Below are positions 8,330 to 17,496 of a stretch of DNA of 64,000 bases, in pieces. The stretch's first letter is position 1; each line of letters starts with the position of its first letter. Under the pieces are notes generated by a model that saw only the letters and a program-made list of their open reading frames with translations, ran no database searches and had not been told where the DNA came from. The translations under genes and the position numbers were made by a program. Origin of the DNA: Billgrantia pellis (GTDB lineage Bacteria; Pseudomonadota; Gammaproteobacteria; Pseudomonadales; Halomonadaceae); the NCBI RefSeq assembly GCF_008297955.1, contig NZ_VTPY01000006.1:248001-312000 (forward strand), given 5' to 3'.

Positions 8330-8833
8330 CTACAGAGGGTCAAGCTGGCAATCGAGGGTTTGAACTGCCAAAAGTTGCCCTTTTTTCTGTAATTCCCAGC
8401 GCGAAGCGAGGTAAATTTCCAGACTTGGGGCATGAGCGGAAAGGGGGGCCAGGCCATGGCCCCGTTCGGCCAAGCGCTGCAGGCGAGCGAGGGTCTCGCG
8501 CTCGGCGGCAAGCTCGGCCTGCTTCACTTGCTGACGGACATCGGCGACGCCTGCGTTTCGGGCCGCTTCGGCTTTCAGTCTCCGGCGCAGGCTACGCAGC
8601 GTCACCGTGGTCTGCTCCTGCCAGCGTTGAATGGCGGCCAGCTCAGGCATCGCCTCGACGAGCCGCAGTCCATGCCGATGGAGCCAGCAGTGCCAGAGCA
8701 GCTCACAGACGTCGATCCCCGCCTCGTCCTGCAGCAGCAGGCAGGCGGTCTCCACGCCGGGCCGGGCATAGAAGGCCAGGGCGAAATCCCATAGCGGATC
8801 GGCGGCCAGTTGGGGCCGCAGAACCGTGGTCAT
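8330..8833 (-). CDS. TIGR02444 family protein
   Basis: A 167-residue, helix-rich cytoplasmic protein of unknown function. The N-terminal block LWDFALAFYARPGVE and the following LLLQDEAGIDVCELLWHCW match the TIGR02444 family of gammaproteobacteria. Members usually lie beside the YheS-type ABC-F gene, as here, where the two genes are divergent and about 100 bases apart. The reading frame is open far upstream into the divergent ABC-F gene, but that part is its antisense shadow. The ATG at 8833 is chosen because the conserved block starts shortly after; an ATG at 8854 is possible. Confidence 0.8.
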   Translation of the reverse strand: MTTVLRPQLAADPLWDFALAFYARPGVETACLLLQDEAGIDVCELLWHCWLHRHGLRLVEAMPELAAIQRWQEQTTVTLRSLRRRLKAEAARNAGVADVRQQVKQAELAAERETLARLQRLAERGHGLAPLSAHAPSLEIYLASRWELQKKGQLLAVQTLDCQLDPL

Positions 8834-8934
8834 TGCGGTAGAATCTCCAAGCATGATCCGGTCGTCGCCTCCGATGCTCCCGCTGCATGAGCGGCATCCG
8901 CGATGGTTCTTTTTCCCTGCCAGTCGGAGCCTGC

Positions 8935-10878
8935 ATGATTGCACTGCGCCAGGTTGCTCTGCAACGCGGTACCCAGACCCTGCTCGAGGAGGCCGAGCTG
9001 ACCCTGCACGCCGGCCAGAAAGCCGGCATTGTCGGCCCCAATGGCGCCGGCAAGTCCAGTCTGTTCGGGCTGCTGCTGGGTACCCTGGCGCCGGATCGGG
9101 GCGAGATCGAGATGAGTGGCGGGCAACGCATCGCCCACATGGCCCAGGAAGTGGACGCTCTCGACCGGCCCATCGTCGACTACGTGCTCGACGGCGACCT
9201 TGAGCTGCGCCAGACCGAAGCGGCACTGGCCGAGGCGCGGGAGCGGAACGATGCCAACCGCGAGGCCGAACTGCACGGGGCGATCGAGGCGCTGGACGGA
9301 TACAGTGCGCCGGCGCGCGCCGCCCAGTTGCTGATCGGGCTGGGGTTCGCTCAGGCCGATCTCGAGCGTCCGCTGTCGGCTTTTTCAGGCGGCTGGCGCA
9401 TGCGCGCCAATCTGGCGCGCACCCTGTTCATGCCGTCGGACCTGCTGCTGCTCGATGAGCCCACCAACCACCTGGACCTCGATGCCCTGTTGTGGCTCGA
9501 ACAATGGCTGGTGCGCTATCCCGGCACGCTATTGCTGATTTCCCATGATCGTGACTTTCTCGACGCGGTCTGCGACCACATCGTTCACTTCGACCGGCGC
9601 CGGCTGGTGCTCTACCGCGGCAACTACTCGACCTTCGAACGCACCCGCGCCGAGAAGCTGGCCCTGCAGCAGGCCGAAGCCGCCAAGCAACAGGCCCGGC
9701 GAGAGGAGATCGAGCGCTTCGTGGCGCGCTTCAAGGCCAAGGCGAGCAAGGCGCGCCAGGCCCAGAGTCGCCTGAAAATGCTTGAGCGCATGGGCGATAT
9801 CGCCGTGGCCCACGCCGATTCACCGTTCCACTTCACCCTTCCCGCGGCAGACAAGACGTCTCACCCGCTGCTGGTGCTGGATCAGGCCCGGCTCGGCTAT
9901 CGCGACGAAGCGGGTAACGAAACGGTGCAGCTCGATGAGGTGAAGCTCACCCTGCTGCCCGGACAGCGCATCGGTCTGCTGGGGCCCAATGGTGCCGGCA
10001 AGTCGACCCTGATCAAGTCGTTGACCGGCGCGTTGCCGCTGCTGGGGGGCAAGCGCGTGCCAGGGGAGCACCTCGCCGTCGGCTACTTCGCCCAGCATCA
10101 GTTGGAGGGGCTCGACATGGGCGCCACCCCGTTCCTGCACGTGCAGCGGCTCTCGCCCACGGCGAGCGATCAAGCGATACGCAACTTTCTGGGCGGCTTT
10201 GGCTTTCACGGCGATGACGCCTTCGGTGAGGTGGGACGCTTTTCGGGTGGCGAGAAGGCGCGTCTGGCGCTGGCGTTGGTGGCGTGGCAGAAGCCCAACC
10301 TGCTGCTGCTCGACGAACCGACCAACCATCTCGATCTGGAGATGCGCGAGGCGCTCACCGAGGCGTTGGCGAGCTTCGAGGGCACGGTAATCCTGGTGTC
10401 CCATGACCGCCATCTGCTGCGTGCCACCGTGGATGCGTTCTGGAAAGTGGCCGACCATCGTGTCGAACCCTTCGATGGCGATCTGGAGGACTACCGTGCC
10501 TGGCTCAAGGCTCGGCTGGAGGGCGAGCGGCGCGAGGCGCGCGCCGAAAGGGCCGAGCGGCAGGCGGTGAGCGCTGCCCCCAAGGAGGACCGCAAGGCGA
10601 GCCGCCGCGCCGCCGCCGAGCTGCGCGAGAAGCTGCGCCCGTTGAAGAAGACGCGCGACCGCGCCGAGCAGGCCATGGAAAAGGTGCAGGGCGAACTCGC
10701 CGCGGTGGAGGAGGCGCTGGCCGAGGCCGAGCTCTACACCGACCCGGCGCGCAAGGCCGAGCTCACCGAGCGGCTGGCCCGCCAGGGTGAGCTGAAGTCA
10801 CGGCTGGAAGAGTTGGAAGCCGAATGGTTGGCCGCCGAGGAGGCGCTGGAAGCGATGGAGGCGGAGCTGCAGGAATAG
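8935..10878 (+). CDS. yheS: YheS-type ABC-F family ATPase
   Basis: A 647-residue soluble protein with two ABC ATPase domains and no membrane segments. Each half has a Walker A (GPNGAGKSSL near residue 34; GPNGAGKSTL near 365), an ABC signature (LSAFSGGWRMR; VGRFSGGEKAR) and a Walker B with LLLLDEPTNHLDL. A linker rich in charged helices separates them, and a Lys/Arg/Glu-rich coiled coil forms the last 130 residues. ABC-F proteins bind the ribosomal E site and act on stalled translation. The length and coiled-coil tail fit YheS better than Uup or EttA. The start at 8935 has GGAG 7 bases upstream and begins the first beta strand, which is preferred over an ATG 16 codons earlier. Confidence 0.92.
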   Translation: MIALRQVALQRGTQTLLEEAELTLHAGQKAGIVGPNGAGKSSLFGLLLGTLAPDRGEIEMSGGQRIAHMAQEVDALDRPIVDYVLDGDLELRQTEAALAEARERNDANREAELHGAIEALDGYSAPARAAQLLIGLGFAQADLERPLSAFSGGWRMRANLARTLFMPSDLLLLDEPTNHLDLDALLWLEQWLVRYPGTLLLISHDRDFLDAVCDHIVHFDRRRLVLYRGNYSTFERTRAEKLALQQAEAAKQQARREEIERFVARFKAKASKARQAQSRLKMLERMGDIAVAHADSPFHFTLPAADKTSHPLLVLDQARLGYRDEAGNETVQLDEVKLTLLPGQRIGLLGPNGAGKSTLIKSLTGALPLLGGKRVPGEHLAVGYFAQHQLEGLDMGATPFLHVQRLSPTASDQAIRNFLGGFGFHGDDAFGEVGRFSGGEKARLALALVAWQKPNLLLLDEPTNHLDLEMREALTEALASFEGTVILVSHDRHLLRATVDAFWKVADHRVEPFDGDLEDYRAWLKARLEGERREARAERAERQAVSAAPKEDRKASRRAAAELREKLRPLKKTRDRAEQAMEKVQGELAAVEEALAEAELYTDPARKAELTERLARQGELKSRLEELEAEWLAAEEALEAMEAELQE

Positions 10879-10923
10879 TAGGGCCTGATTCGACGCGGCT
10901 GGCCCGGGGCACCGGACCGTCGA

Positions 10924-10952
10924 CGAGGCGCTGTGAACCCATCCATGGGCGC
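10924..10952 (-). repeat. Partial copy of the structured intergenic repeat found at 58512-58612
   Basis: Read on the minus strand this 29-base stretch matches the core of the larger element (58562-58590 on the plus strand): both contain GCGCCCA, then GG-A-[T/C]-GGGTT-[C/T]-ACAGCGCCTC with only a few differences. It sits in the 135-base gap between yheS and dtd, which holds no gene. The two copies in unrelated intergenic sites suggest a dispersed repeat family. Confidence 0.55.
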
Positions 10953-11013
10953 GACCTCCCCCCGGCCCGCTTGCCTGAGCAGCCGTTATGTATGGCCACG
11001 GATTGACTGCTGA

Positions 11014-11451
11014 TCAACTCTCCAGCAGAAACGTCACCGGCCCGTCATTGACCAGTTCGACCTGCATGTTGGCGGCGAACTCGCCGCTGGCAACTTTCGG
11101 CCAGGTCGCTTCGGCGTGCTCGAGCAGGTAGTGGAACAGCCGCTCGCCGTCGGCCGGGGGCGCGGCGCTAGAGAAGCTCGGGCGCAGCCCCTTGCGGGTA
11201 TCGGCCGCCAGGGTGAATTGCGACACCAGCAACAGCCCGCCGTCGACCTGCTGCAGGTCGAGGTTCATCCTGCCCGCCTCGTCGGCAAAGACCCGATAGT
11301 GCAGCAGCTTGTGGAGCAAGCGCTGGGCGGCGGCTTCGTCATCGCCCTTCTCCACCCCCACCAAGGCCAGCAGGCCATGATCGATGGCGCCTACCCTCCG
11401 GTCGTCCACCGTCACGCTGGCGCGGCGCACGCGCTGTATCAGGGCCTTCAT
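11014..11451 (-). CDS. dtd: D-aminoacyl-tRNA deacylase
   Basis: A 145-residue protein of the DTD family that removes D-amino acids (and glycine mis-attached to tRNA-Ala) from tRNAs. Family signatures are present: [18 protein letters not shown], which forms the substrate pocket, and NDGPVTF with the Gly-cisPro chiral-proofreading motif near the C terminus. Length equals the usual 145 residues. The start at 11451 has AGGAG 8 bases upstream; a 14-codon extension has no ribosome site. The tandem Usp gene lies 64 bases upstream on the same strand and may be cotranscribed. Confidence 0.95.
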   Translation of the reverse strand: MKALIQRVRRASVTVDDRRVGAIDHGLLALVGVEKGDDEAAAQRLLHKLLHYRVFADEAGRMNLDLQQVDGGLLLVSQFTLAADTRKGLRPSFSSAAPPADGERLFHYLLEHAEATWPKVASGEFAANMQVELVNDGPVTFLLES

Positions 11452-11515
11452 GGGCGAGTCTCCTTCTGTCGTCAACTCGCCGAAGGGTATCATGTGCCGA
11501 GTGGGTGACGAGACG

Positions 11516-12361
11516 TTACCAAGCCCTGCACAACATGATGTCGCAGTGCGGCTCGGCGAGCAGGGCCTCGGTGATGTGGCTCTGGCGGCTCAGCTGGCCG
11601 CGGCTGCTCAGCGCCAGCAAGTCCGGTGGCTGGCGGCGCAGCCGGGTGAGCAGCACCTCCAGCGGATCGCCCTGTTCGAGTACCAGCTCCACCTCCGGCA
11701 CGCTGTCGAGTTCGCTCATCAGCTGGTCGGTTTCCCGCTCGAGCTGACAGCGCAGGCGCGCCACTTCGCTATCGCGCCAGCGCGCATAGTGCTGATCGGA
11801 GCCCAGGACACGCTCGCCGGCGATATTCCAGGCGTGCAGCAGGGTCAGGCGAGATTCGGGGAAGCGCTTGAGCGCTTCGCGCAAGGTATGGCGGCTCGCC
11901 AGCGAGAAATCCACCGGCACCAGGATATCCTCCCAGTCGCGATTGGCCGGTTGGCTGACCGAGAGCACCGGGCAGGGGGCGCTGCGCAGCACCCGCGCCA
12001 GGGTCGTACCTGCGATGAGATCGGGTTGGCCGCGCTTGCGATGCGAGCCGAGCACGATCAAGTCCGCATTGCGATCGTAGGCTTCGCGAACGATCTCGGC
12101 GTAGGGTGCCCCGGCCACCGTCTGCAGCATCACGCTCGGTGCCGTCAGTGCATAATCTTCGCGCAGGTCCGTCAGCATGGCCTGCATATCGGCCACCACG
12201 GCTTCCTCCAGGTCGTGCAGCACCCGGTGCGGGAGGTAGGGGTCGAGCACATGAAGCACATCCAGGCGTGCGCCACTCTCGTTGGCCAGTCGTATCGAGC
12301 GGGCATAGGCGGCGCGGTTCTCGGCCGAGAGATCGCAGGCGAACAGCAGGGTCTGGGTCAT
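11516..12361 (-). CDS. Tandem-domain universal stress protein
   Basis: A 281-residue cytoplasmic protein made of two UspA domains (about residues 1-140 and 142-281). Domain 1 carries [18 protein letters not shown], a near match to the ATP-binding G-x2-G-x9-G-S/T motif; the equivalent stretch of domain 2 ([18 protein letters not shown]) is more diverged. The second domain opens with DILVPVDFS. UspE-like tandem proteins are linked to stress endurance. It is distinct from TeaD, the other Usp in this window. It probably shares a transcript with dtd. Confidence 0.85.
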   Translation of the reverse strand: MTQTLLFACDLSAENRAAYARSIRLANESGARLDVLHVLDPYLPHRVLHDLEEAVVADMQAMLTDLREDYALTAPSVMLQTVAGAPYAEIVREAYDRNADLIVLGSHRKRGQPDLIAGTTLARVLRSAPCPVLSVSQPANRDWEDILVPVDFSLASRHTLREALKRFPESRLTLLHAWNIAGERVLGSDQHYARWRDSEVARLRCQLERETDQLMSELDSVPEVELVLEQGDPLEVLLTRLRRQPPDLLALSSRGQLSRQSHITEALLAEPHCDIMLCRAW

Positions 12362-12441
12362 GACGTCTCTCTCCGTAACGGAAGAAGCGGCGAGCAGACT
12401 TCAGCATGGGCGGCACCCGTCGCGGGTGCAAGGCGTGCCTG

Positions 12442-13254
12442 TCACCACCAAGGGTGAAAGTGATGCACCGGCCCCTGCCCCTGCCCCACGTCGAGCCGCC
12501 GGCTCTCGGTCAGTGCCGTCTCGAGCCAGCCCTTGGCCGCGATCACCGCGTCGGGCAGGGTGTCGCCCAACGCCAGGCGGGCGGCGATGGCCGAGGAGAG
12601 CGAGCAGCCGGTGCCGTGCAGGTTGGACGTACCGATTCGACTCCCCTCGACCCAGCGCGTCTCGTCGGCCGTGATCAGCAGGTCGGGGCAATCCCCACCG
12701 CGCAAGTGACCGCCCTTGAGCAACGTCGCGCCGGCGCCGAGGGCGACCAGTCGCGGCGCCATCGCCATCATCTCATCGCGCGATGCCGGGGTGGCGCCGC
12801 TCAGCAGTACCGCCGATTCGGGCAGGTTGGGGGTGATCAGGTCGGCCAATGGCACTAGCACGTCGCGCACCGCGGCGATACCGGTCGCCTCGACCAGGAC
12901 ATCGCCGCTCTTGGCCACCATGACCGGATCGAGCACGATCCAGCGCGGCCGGCGTGCCGTGAGCACGTCGCGAATTGCCTCGGCCACCTCGCGACTGGCG
13001 ACCATGCCGATCTTGACCGCGTCGATTGTCACGTCGTCGAGCAGGGTGTCGAGCTGCAGCCGGATGAACTCCACCGGTACCGGGTGAACACCGCGCACGC
13101 CCCGGGTGTTCTGCGCGGTCAGCGCTGTGATGACGCTGGTACCATAGGCTCCCAGGGCGGAGAAGGCCTTGAGGTCGGCCTGGATGCCGGCACCGCCACT
13201 GGGGTCGGAGCCGGCGATGGTGAGCACGTTGGGAATGGAACGGGTCGGGGTCAT
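12442..13254 (-). CDS. thiD: Bifunctional hydroxymethylpyrimidine kinase / phosphomethylpyrimidine kinase
   Basis: A 270-residue ribokinase-fold enzyme of thiamine biosynthesis that phosphorylates HMP and then HMP-P. Visible landmarks are TIAGSDPSGGAGIQADLKAF at the N terminus, TALTAQNT, VLDPVMVAKSGD, and the anion-hole/catalytic GTGCSLSSAIAA. Length matches the family (about 266). The frame stays open to 13446, overlapping the divergent YqaA gene, but the domain begins at the ATG at 13254. No other thi genes are adjacent, so it is a stand-alone salvage/biosynthesis gene. Confidence 0.95.
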   Translation of the reverse strand: MTPTRSIPNVLTIAGSDPSGGAGIQADLKAFSALGAYGTSVITALTAQNTRGVRGVHPVPVEFIRLQLDTLLDDVTIDAVKIGMVASREVAEAIRDVLTARRPRWIVLDPVMVAKSGDVLVEATGIAAVRDVLVPLADLITPNLPESAVLLSGATPASRDEMMAMAPRLVALGAGATLLKGGHLRGGDCPDLLITADETRWVEGSRIGTSNLHGTGCSLSSAIAARLALGDTLPDAVIAAKGWLETALTESRRLDVGQGQGPVHHFHPWW

Positions 13255-13294
13255 GGCGTCTTCGTCTCGCATCGTAAAGGGCCTGGGAGGCGAC

Positions 13295-13726
13295 ATGCTG
13301 AGTCTTTTCGTGGTGGCGCTGGCCAGCGCCACCCTGCTGCCGGGAGGCTCCGAGGTCTGGCTGGCGCGCCTCTGGTGCCTGGGCGAGCCGGAATCGATGC
13401 TGTGGTTGGTGGCCACGGTCGGCAATACCCTTGGCAGTCTGGTCAATGTCTGGCTGGGGCGCTATGCGCGCCGTTTCCAGCACCGCCGCTGGTTTCCCGC
13501 CTCGCCGCAGGGGCTGGTCCGTGCCGAGCGCTGGTACCTGCGCTTCGGCGAATGGAGCCTGCTGGCGAGCTGGGCACCGGTGATCGGCGACCCGCTCACC
13601 GTGCTGGCAGGCATATTCCGTCTGCCCTGGTGGCGGGCCATCCTGCTCATTGGCCTGGCCAAAGGGGTGCGCTACGCCGTGGTTCTCACTCTGGCCCAGA
13701 CCTGGCTCGCCCCCCTGTGCCGCTGA
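13295..13726 (+). CDS. YqaA family inner-membrane protein (DedA-like/SNARE-associated)
   Basis: A 143-residue membrane protein of the YqaA family, a short relative of DedA/VTT proteins. It begins with a hydrophobic helix leading to LPGGSEVW, the re-entrant motif typical of YqaA, followed by TVGNTLGS and a WAPVIGDPLTVLAG segment matching the second re-entrant loop. E. coli YqaA is about the same length. DedA-family proteins are implicated in lipid-carrier flipping and membrane energetics, but YqaA itself is uncharacterised. The ATG at 13295 has GGGAGG immediately upstream; it is divergent from thiD, 40 bases away. Confidence 0.85.
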   Translation: MLSLFVVALASATLLPGGSEVWLARLWCLGEPESMLWLVATVGNTLGSLVNVWLGRYARRFQHRRWFPASPQGLVRAERWYLRFGEWSLLASWAPVIGDPLTVLAGIFRLPWWRAILLIGLAKGVRYAVVLTLAQTWLAPLCR

Positions 13727-13756
13727 TCGTCGGGCCGCCTGTGTGCCGTTACCTTG

Positions 13757-15169
13757 TCAGAGCACGGACGGCAGCCAGGTGGCCAGCCCCGGGAACAGCG
13801 CCAGCGCCACCAGCATGGCGAGCTGGAGCAGGATGAACGGTATTACGCCGCGATAGATGGTCGAGGTGGGTATCGATTCGGGCGTCACGCCCCGCAGGTA
13901 GAACAGCGCGAAACCGAACGGCGGAGTGAGGAATGACGTCTGCAGGTTCACCGCGATCATGATGCCGAGCCAGATGGGATCGAGGCCCATCATGAGCAGC
14001 ACCGGTCCGACGATGGGCACGACCACGAAGGTGATCTCGATGAAATCGAGAATGAAGCCGAGCAGGAAGATCACCAGCATCACCACCAGCGTCGCGCCGA
14101 CGACGCCGCCGGGTAGCGCCTCGAAGAGACCGGTGACCAGCTCTTCGCCACCATAGGCACGGAATACCAGCGAGAACAGCGCCGCGCCGATCAGGATCAG
14201 GAATACCATGCTGGTGACCTGCGCGGTGGTCCGTACCACCTCGCGCAGCATCGGCAGGTTCAGGCGGCGGTTGGCCAGCGCCAGCAGGAACGCACCGGTG
14301 GCGCCCACCGCCGAAGCCTCGGTGGGTGTGGCGAGGCCCGCAAGGATCGAGCCCAATACGGCGACGATCAGCAATACCGGCGGGATCAGCCCCTTGAGTA
14401 GCATCGGCAGCAGGTTGCCGTTATGGCCGAGCTCCTGCTTGAGTGCTTCGCGGTCGGCCGGCGGCGCGCTTTCCGGCTTCCACCAGGCGATCGCCAGAAG
14501 ATAGAGGATATAGGCCACGACCAGCAGCAGGCCCGGTATCAATGCGCCGACGAACAGGTCACCCACCGACACCGTCTTGGGGCTCCATACGCCCATGGCG
14601 AGCTGGGCACGTTGATAGGCATTCGACAACACGTCGCCCAGCAGTACCAGGGCGATGGAAGGTGGAATGATCTGGCCGAGGGTGCCGGTGGCGCAGATGC
14701 TGCCGGTGGCGAGTGCCGGTGAGTAGCCGCGCTTGAGCATCGTCGGCAGTGACAACAAGCCCATGGTGACCACGGTGGCGCCGACGATACCGGTGGAGGC
14801 GGCCAGCAGCATGCCGACCAGGATCACCGAAATCCCCAATCCACCGCGCAGTGAGCCGAACAGTAGCGCCATGGCGTCGAGCAGAGTCTCGGCGACCCGC
14901 GATTTTTCCAGCAGTACGCCCATCAGCACGAACAGCGGCACCGCCAGCAGCGTCTGGTTGGTCATGACGCCGTAAAGCCGGTTGGGCATGGCGCCCAGCA
15001 TGCTCGACTCGAAGGGCACCGGGATGCCGAACTGCAGCAATAGATGCCCCAGTCCGGCGAACATCAAGGCGGTGCCCGCGAGAGCCAGGGCTACGGGGTA
15101 GCCCAGCATCAGCACTGCGCACACGGCGAGAAAAAGAAACAGCGGCATGAATTCGAGCAGTGCTTCCAC
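13757..15169 (-). CDS. TRAP transporter large membrane subunit (DctM; mannitol/chloroaromatic-type)
   Basis: A 470-residue DctM-family permease with about twelve to thirteen membrane segments. The GIVGATVVTMGLLSLPTML and ATGTLGQIIPPSIALVLLGD stretches are typical pore motifs. A long hydrophilic loop after ISLAND-like SNAYQRAQ resembles the FcbT3/COG4664 branch (mannitol, chloroaromatic or related organic acids). The likely start is a GTG at 15169, two bases after the stop of the small subunit and preceded by GAGG. No periplasmic DctP gene is adjacent, unlike most TRAP loci, so the substrate cannot be deduced. Confidence 0.88.
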   Translation of the reverse strand: MEALLEFMPLFLFLAVCAVLMLGYPVALALAGTALMFAGLGHLLLQFGIPVPFESSMLGAMPNRLYGVMTNQTLLAVPLFVLMGVLLEKSRVAETLLDAMALLFGSLRGGLGISVILVGMLLAASTGIVGATVVTMGLLSLPTMLKRGYSPALATGSICATGTLGQIIPPSIALVLLGDVLSNAYQRAQLAMGVWSPKTVSVGDLFVGALIPGLLLVVAYILYLLAIAWWKPESAPPADREALKQELGHNGNLLPMLLKGLIPPVLLIVAVLGSILAGLATPTEASAVGATGAFLLALANRRLNLPMLREVVRTTAQVTSMVFLILIGAALFSLVFRAYGGEELVTGLFEALPGGVVGATLVVMLVIFLLGFILDFIEITFVVVPIVGPVLLMMGLDPIWLGIMIAVNLQTSFLTPPFGFALFYLRGVTPESIPTSTIYRGVIPFILLQLAMLVALALFPGLATWLPSVL

Positions 15170-15171
15170 GG

Positions 15172-15720
15172 TCAGAGCACCTCGTCGTGAGCGGGAGTGT
15201 TGCCCGGCGCCTGGCCGCGCAGGATCATGATTTGGCGAATGATCTGCGCGACTCCCTGCAGCAGCAATAGCGCCATCATCACGAGAATCAGCGTCTTGAG
15301 CAGGAATACGTAGGGCATGCCGCTATCCGAAGAGCGCTCGAGGATCGCCCAGCTGCTCTTTACATAGCCGAAACTGCCGATGGCGATGAACAGCGTGACC
15401 GGTATCAGCAGAAATAGGGTGCCAAGCAGATCGATCCAGGCGCGGCCGCGGGCGGAAAGCCTGCGATAGAAGATATCGACGCGAACGTGGCCGTCATGGC
15501 GCAGGGTCCAGGCGGCCCCCAGCATGAACACCATGGCGTGCATGAACATGACGCTCTCCTGCATCACCGTGCTGTGCATGCTGAAGACGTAACGCATCAC
15601 CACAATGGCAAACTGGACTGCCATCATGGCGAACACCAGCCAGGCGATGGATCGGCCCACGACCTCGGTAAAGCCGTCGAGCCATGCGAGCAGGACCGGA
15701 TCACGGTTCGCGGTTTGCAT
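15172..15720 (-). CDS. TRAP transporter small membrane subunit (DctQ)
   Basis: A 182-residue four-helix DctQ protein. Typical elements are VVMRYVFSMHSTVMQESVMFMHAM in the first half and LRHDGHVRVDIFY after the second helix. The ATG at 15720 is used; a TTG six codons upstream lacks a ribosome site. It is tightly coupled to the large subunit (stop and next start nearly touch). The upstream gene is an EEP-family protein on the same strand rather than a binding protein. Confidence 0.87.
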   Translation of the reverse strand: MQTANRDPVLLAWLDGFTEVVGRSIAWLVFAMMAVQFAIVVMRYVFSMHSTVMQESVMFMHAMVFMLGAAWTLRHDGHVRVDIFYRRLSARGRAWIDLLGTLFLLIPVTLFIAIGSFGYVKSSWAILERSSDSGMPYVFLLKTLILVMMALLLLQGVAQIIRQIMILRGQAPGNTPAHDEVL

Positions 15721-15824
15721 GGGGAAGTCTCGTATCAAAGCAAAACAAGGGACGCATCATCGCCGATTCGGCGCCGGGCGTCATCCCTGCGCCTCAACGC
15801 CAGCGCCCTAGCCGCTCGGGTGGG

Positions 15825-16703
15825 CTAGCGTGACTGCGCCTTCAGCATCGCCTGCAGGATCTCTCGGCATACGGCGGGCAGCTCAACGTCGACGGCGATC
15901 GGCAGATGATCGGAAAAGAGATGGTCGAGCACCCGGACGTCGCACGCCTTCAATGAGCTGGAAATCAGGATATGATCCAGCGCCCGGCGCGGTTGCCAGG
16001 AGGGGTAGCTGAGCAAGGGACGAACCGGATGCAGCGGCAGCGAGGCACAGAAGCGCGTATGCGTATGCAATTGATCCGGCGTGCAATTGAGGTCACCCAT
16101 CACCACCACGTGACGCAGGGGCTGGATGATCTCACTGAGATAATCCAGCTGGCGCACCCGACCGCGATGGCTCAGCGCCAGGTGGGCGACGAACAGGTGA
16201 AGGGCGTCGGGGCCATCGCCGTAGCGGGCATGGATGGCGCCGCGACCGGGTAGCGTGCCCGGCAGGCGATGCTCCTCGATCCGGGTGGGGGCCAGGCGCG
16301 ACAGCAGGCCATTGCTGTGCTGGGCGAAGCGGCCCAGGTTGCGGTTGAGCTGCTGGAAGTGATGGGGAAAGCCGCCGCGCGTCGCCAGGTATTCGACTTG
16401 GTTGATGTGACTGGAGCGGAAGCTGCCGCCGTCGACCTCCTGCAGACCGACGATGTCGAAGCGGCTCAGTACGTTGCTGACCATGTCCAGGCGTCGCATT
16501 CGCTGGGGATGCGGCAATAAGTGCTGCCAGCTGCGCGTCAGGTAGTGATGGTAGGCCGAGGTCTGGATACCGACCTGCATGTTGAAGGTGAGCAGCTTCA
16601 GGTGCCCACCCTCCAGGGGCGGCGTCCTGGCTTCGGCCAGGTGTAGCGATTCGGAGGACACGTCAGCCTTGGCGCTCCTGGCGTACGCGTTCCACCAGCG
16701 CAT
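15825..16703 (-). CDS. Endonuclease/exonuclease/phosphatase (EEP) family protein
   Basis: A 292-residue protein with the metal-dependent EEP fold shared by DNase I, AP endonucleases and sphingomyelinases. Conserved blocks are LLTFNMQVGI, IVGLQEVDGGS (metal Glu), VVMGDLNCTP (Asp-x-Asn), RALDHILIS and SDHLPIAVD (catalytic His). The same family lies next to dsbA and cytochrome c4 in Pseudomonas. Its ATG overlaps the dsbA end by 41 bases; a GTG at 16661 directly after the dsbA stop would give a shorter protein, but the MRWW... start resembles Pseudomonas homologues. Substrate unknown. Confidence 0.85.
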   Translation of the reverse strand: MRWWNAYARSAKADVSSESLHLAEARTPPLEGGHLKLLTFNMQVGIQTSAYHHYLTRSWQHLLPHPQRMRRLDMVSNVLSRFDIVGLQEVDGGSFRSSHINQVEYLATRGGFPHHFQQLNRNLGRFAQHSNGLLSRLAPTRIEEHRLPGTLPGRGAIHARYGDGPDALHLFVAHLALSHRGRVRQLDYLSEIIQPLRHVVVMGDLNCTPDQLHTHTRFCASLPLHPVRPLLSYPSWQPRRALDHILISSSLKACDVRVLDHLFSDHLPIAVDVELPAVCREILQAMLKAQSR

Positions 16704-17313
16704 CGGCGACTTGCGGCATATTCTCCAGACTGCCGGCGCTGCTCGGGGTTACCAAGTAGCGGCCGTCGATGACCAGGGCCGGTACGCCCATCAGGCGCAT
16801 GGTGCGCATGCGTGCGTGGGCCTGGTTGACCTTCGCCTTGACGCCGAACGCATCCAGCGCCTGGCGCACCTCGTCTTCGCTGACGTCGTACTGACTGAGG
16901 AACTTGGCGATGCTGTCGGCATTATTCAGCTTCTGGCCGTCCTGGTGAATGGCGCTGAAGATGGCGCCATGGGCCTCATCGTGGATACCGAGCTCCTCCG
17001 CGGCGTAGAACATGCTGGCATGCGTGTTCCAATCGCCGCCCATGGTGGCCGGCATACGGCGAAAGGCGACGTCGTCGGGCTGCTCGGCGACCCAGGCATT
17101 GAGCGGCTCCTCCAGGTTGTAGCAGTGCGGGCAGCCATACCAGAACACCTCGGTGACTTCGATCTGGTCCTCCTCGACCTGGGTCTCGACCGGCTCGGGC
17201 AGCATCTCGTAATGCTGGCCCTCGACCAAGTTGTCGGCTGCCGCCAGTGAGGCGAGGCCAAGACCGGCGATGGCGATCAGGGCGGACTGAAGCGTGCGAA
17301 ATGGCTTGAACAT
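16663..17313 (-). CDS. dsbA: Periplasmic thiol:disulfide interchange protein DsbA
   Basis: A 216-residue exported thioredoxin-fold oxidase. It has a signal peptide ending SLAAA, the active site CPHC in EVFWYGCPHCYN (about residue 60), and the cis-proline loop GVPALVIDG near residue 176. DsbA introduces disulfides into periplasmic proteins and is re-oxidised by DsbB. An AAGGAG site precedes the ATG. It follows the cytochrome c4 gene on the same strand after a strong hairpin (17437-17458), and overlaps the EEP gene downstream, matching Pseudomonas gene order. Confidence 0.96.
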   Translation of the reverse strand: MFKPFRTLQSALIAIAGLGLASLAAADNLVEGQHYEMLPEPVETQVEEDQIEVTEVFWYGCPHCYNLEEPLNAWVAEQPDDVAFRRMPATMGGDWNTHASMFYAAEELGIHDEAHGAIFSAIHQDGQKLNNADSIAKFLSQYDVSEDEVRQALDAFGVKAKVNQAHARMRTMRLMGVPALVIDGRYLVTPSSAGSLENMPQVADALVERVRQERQG

Positions 17314-17436
17314 GAACTCTTGACTCCTTGAAAGGGCCGCATGGAAGCGGTTGGCCCACCGGTACCGCTGCGAGCGCCGCCATCGATCACTTTGAGCCTG
17401 GCCGGCCGCCGCGGTTCCCGAGAGAGGGGAAACGCA

Positions 17437-17458
17437 GAAGGCGGCCGAAGCCGCCTTC
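17437..17458 (-). terminator. Hairpin terminator after cytochrome c4
   Basis: A perfect 9-bp stem (GAAGGCGGC/GCCGCCTTC) closed by a TTCG tetraloop on the minus strand, 39 bases beyond the cytochrome c4 stop. The following TGCGTTTCCCC is only moderately T-rich. It separates the cytochrome and dsbA transcripts at least partly. Confidence 0.65.
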
Positions 17459-17496
17459 CGTCGGCCTCGGGCCGGCCGATGTCAGCAGCGCTGCAC

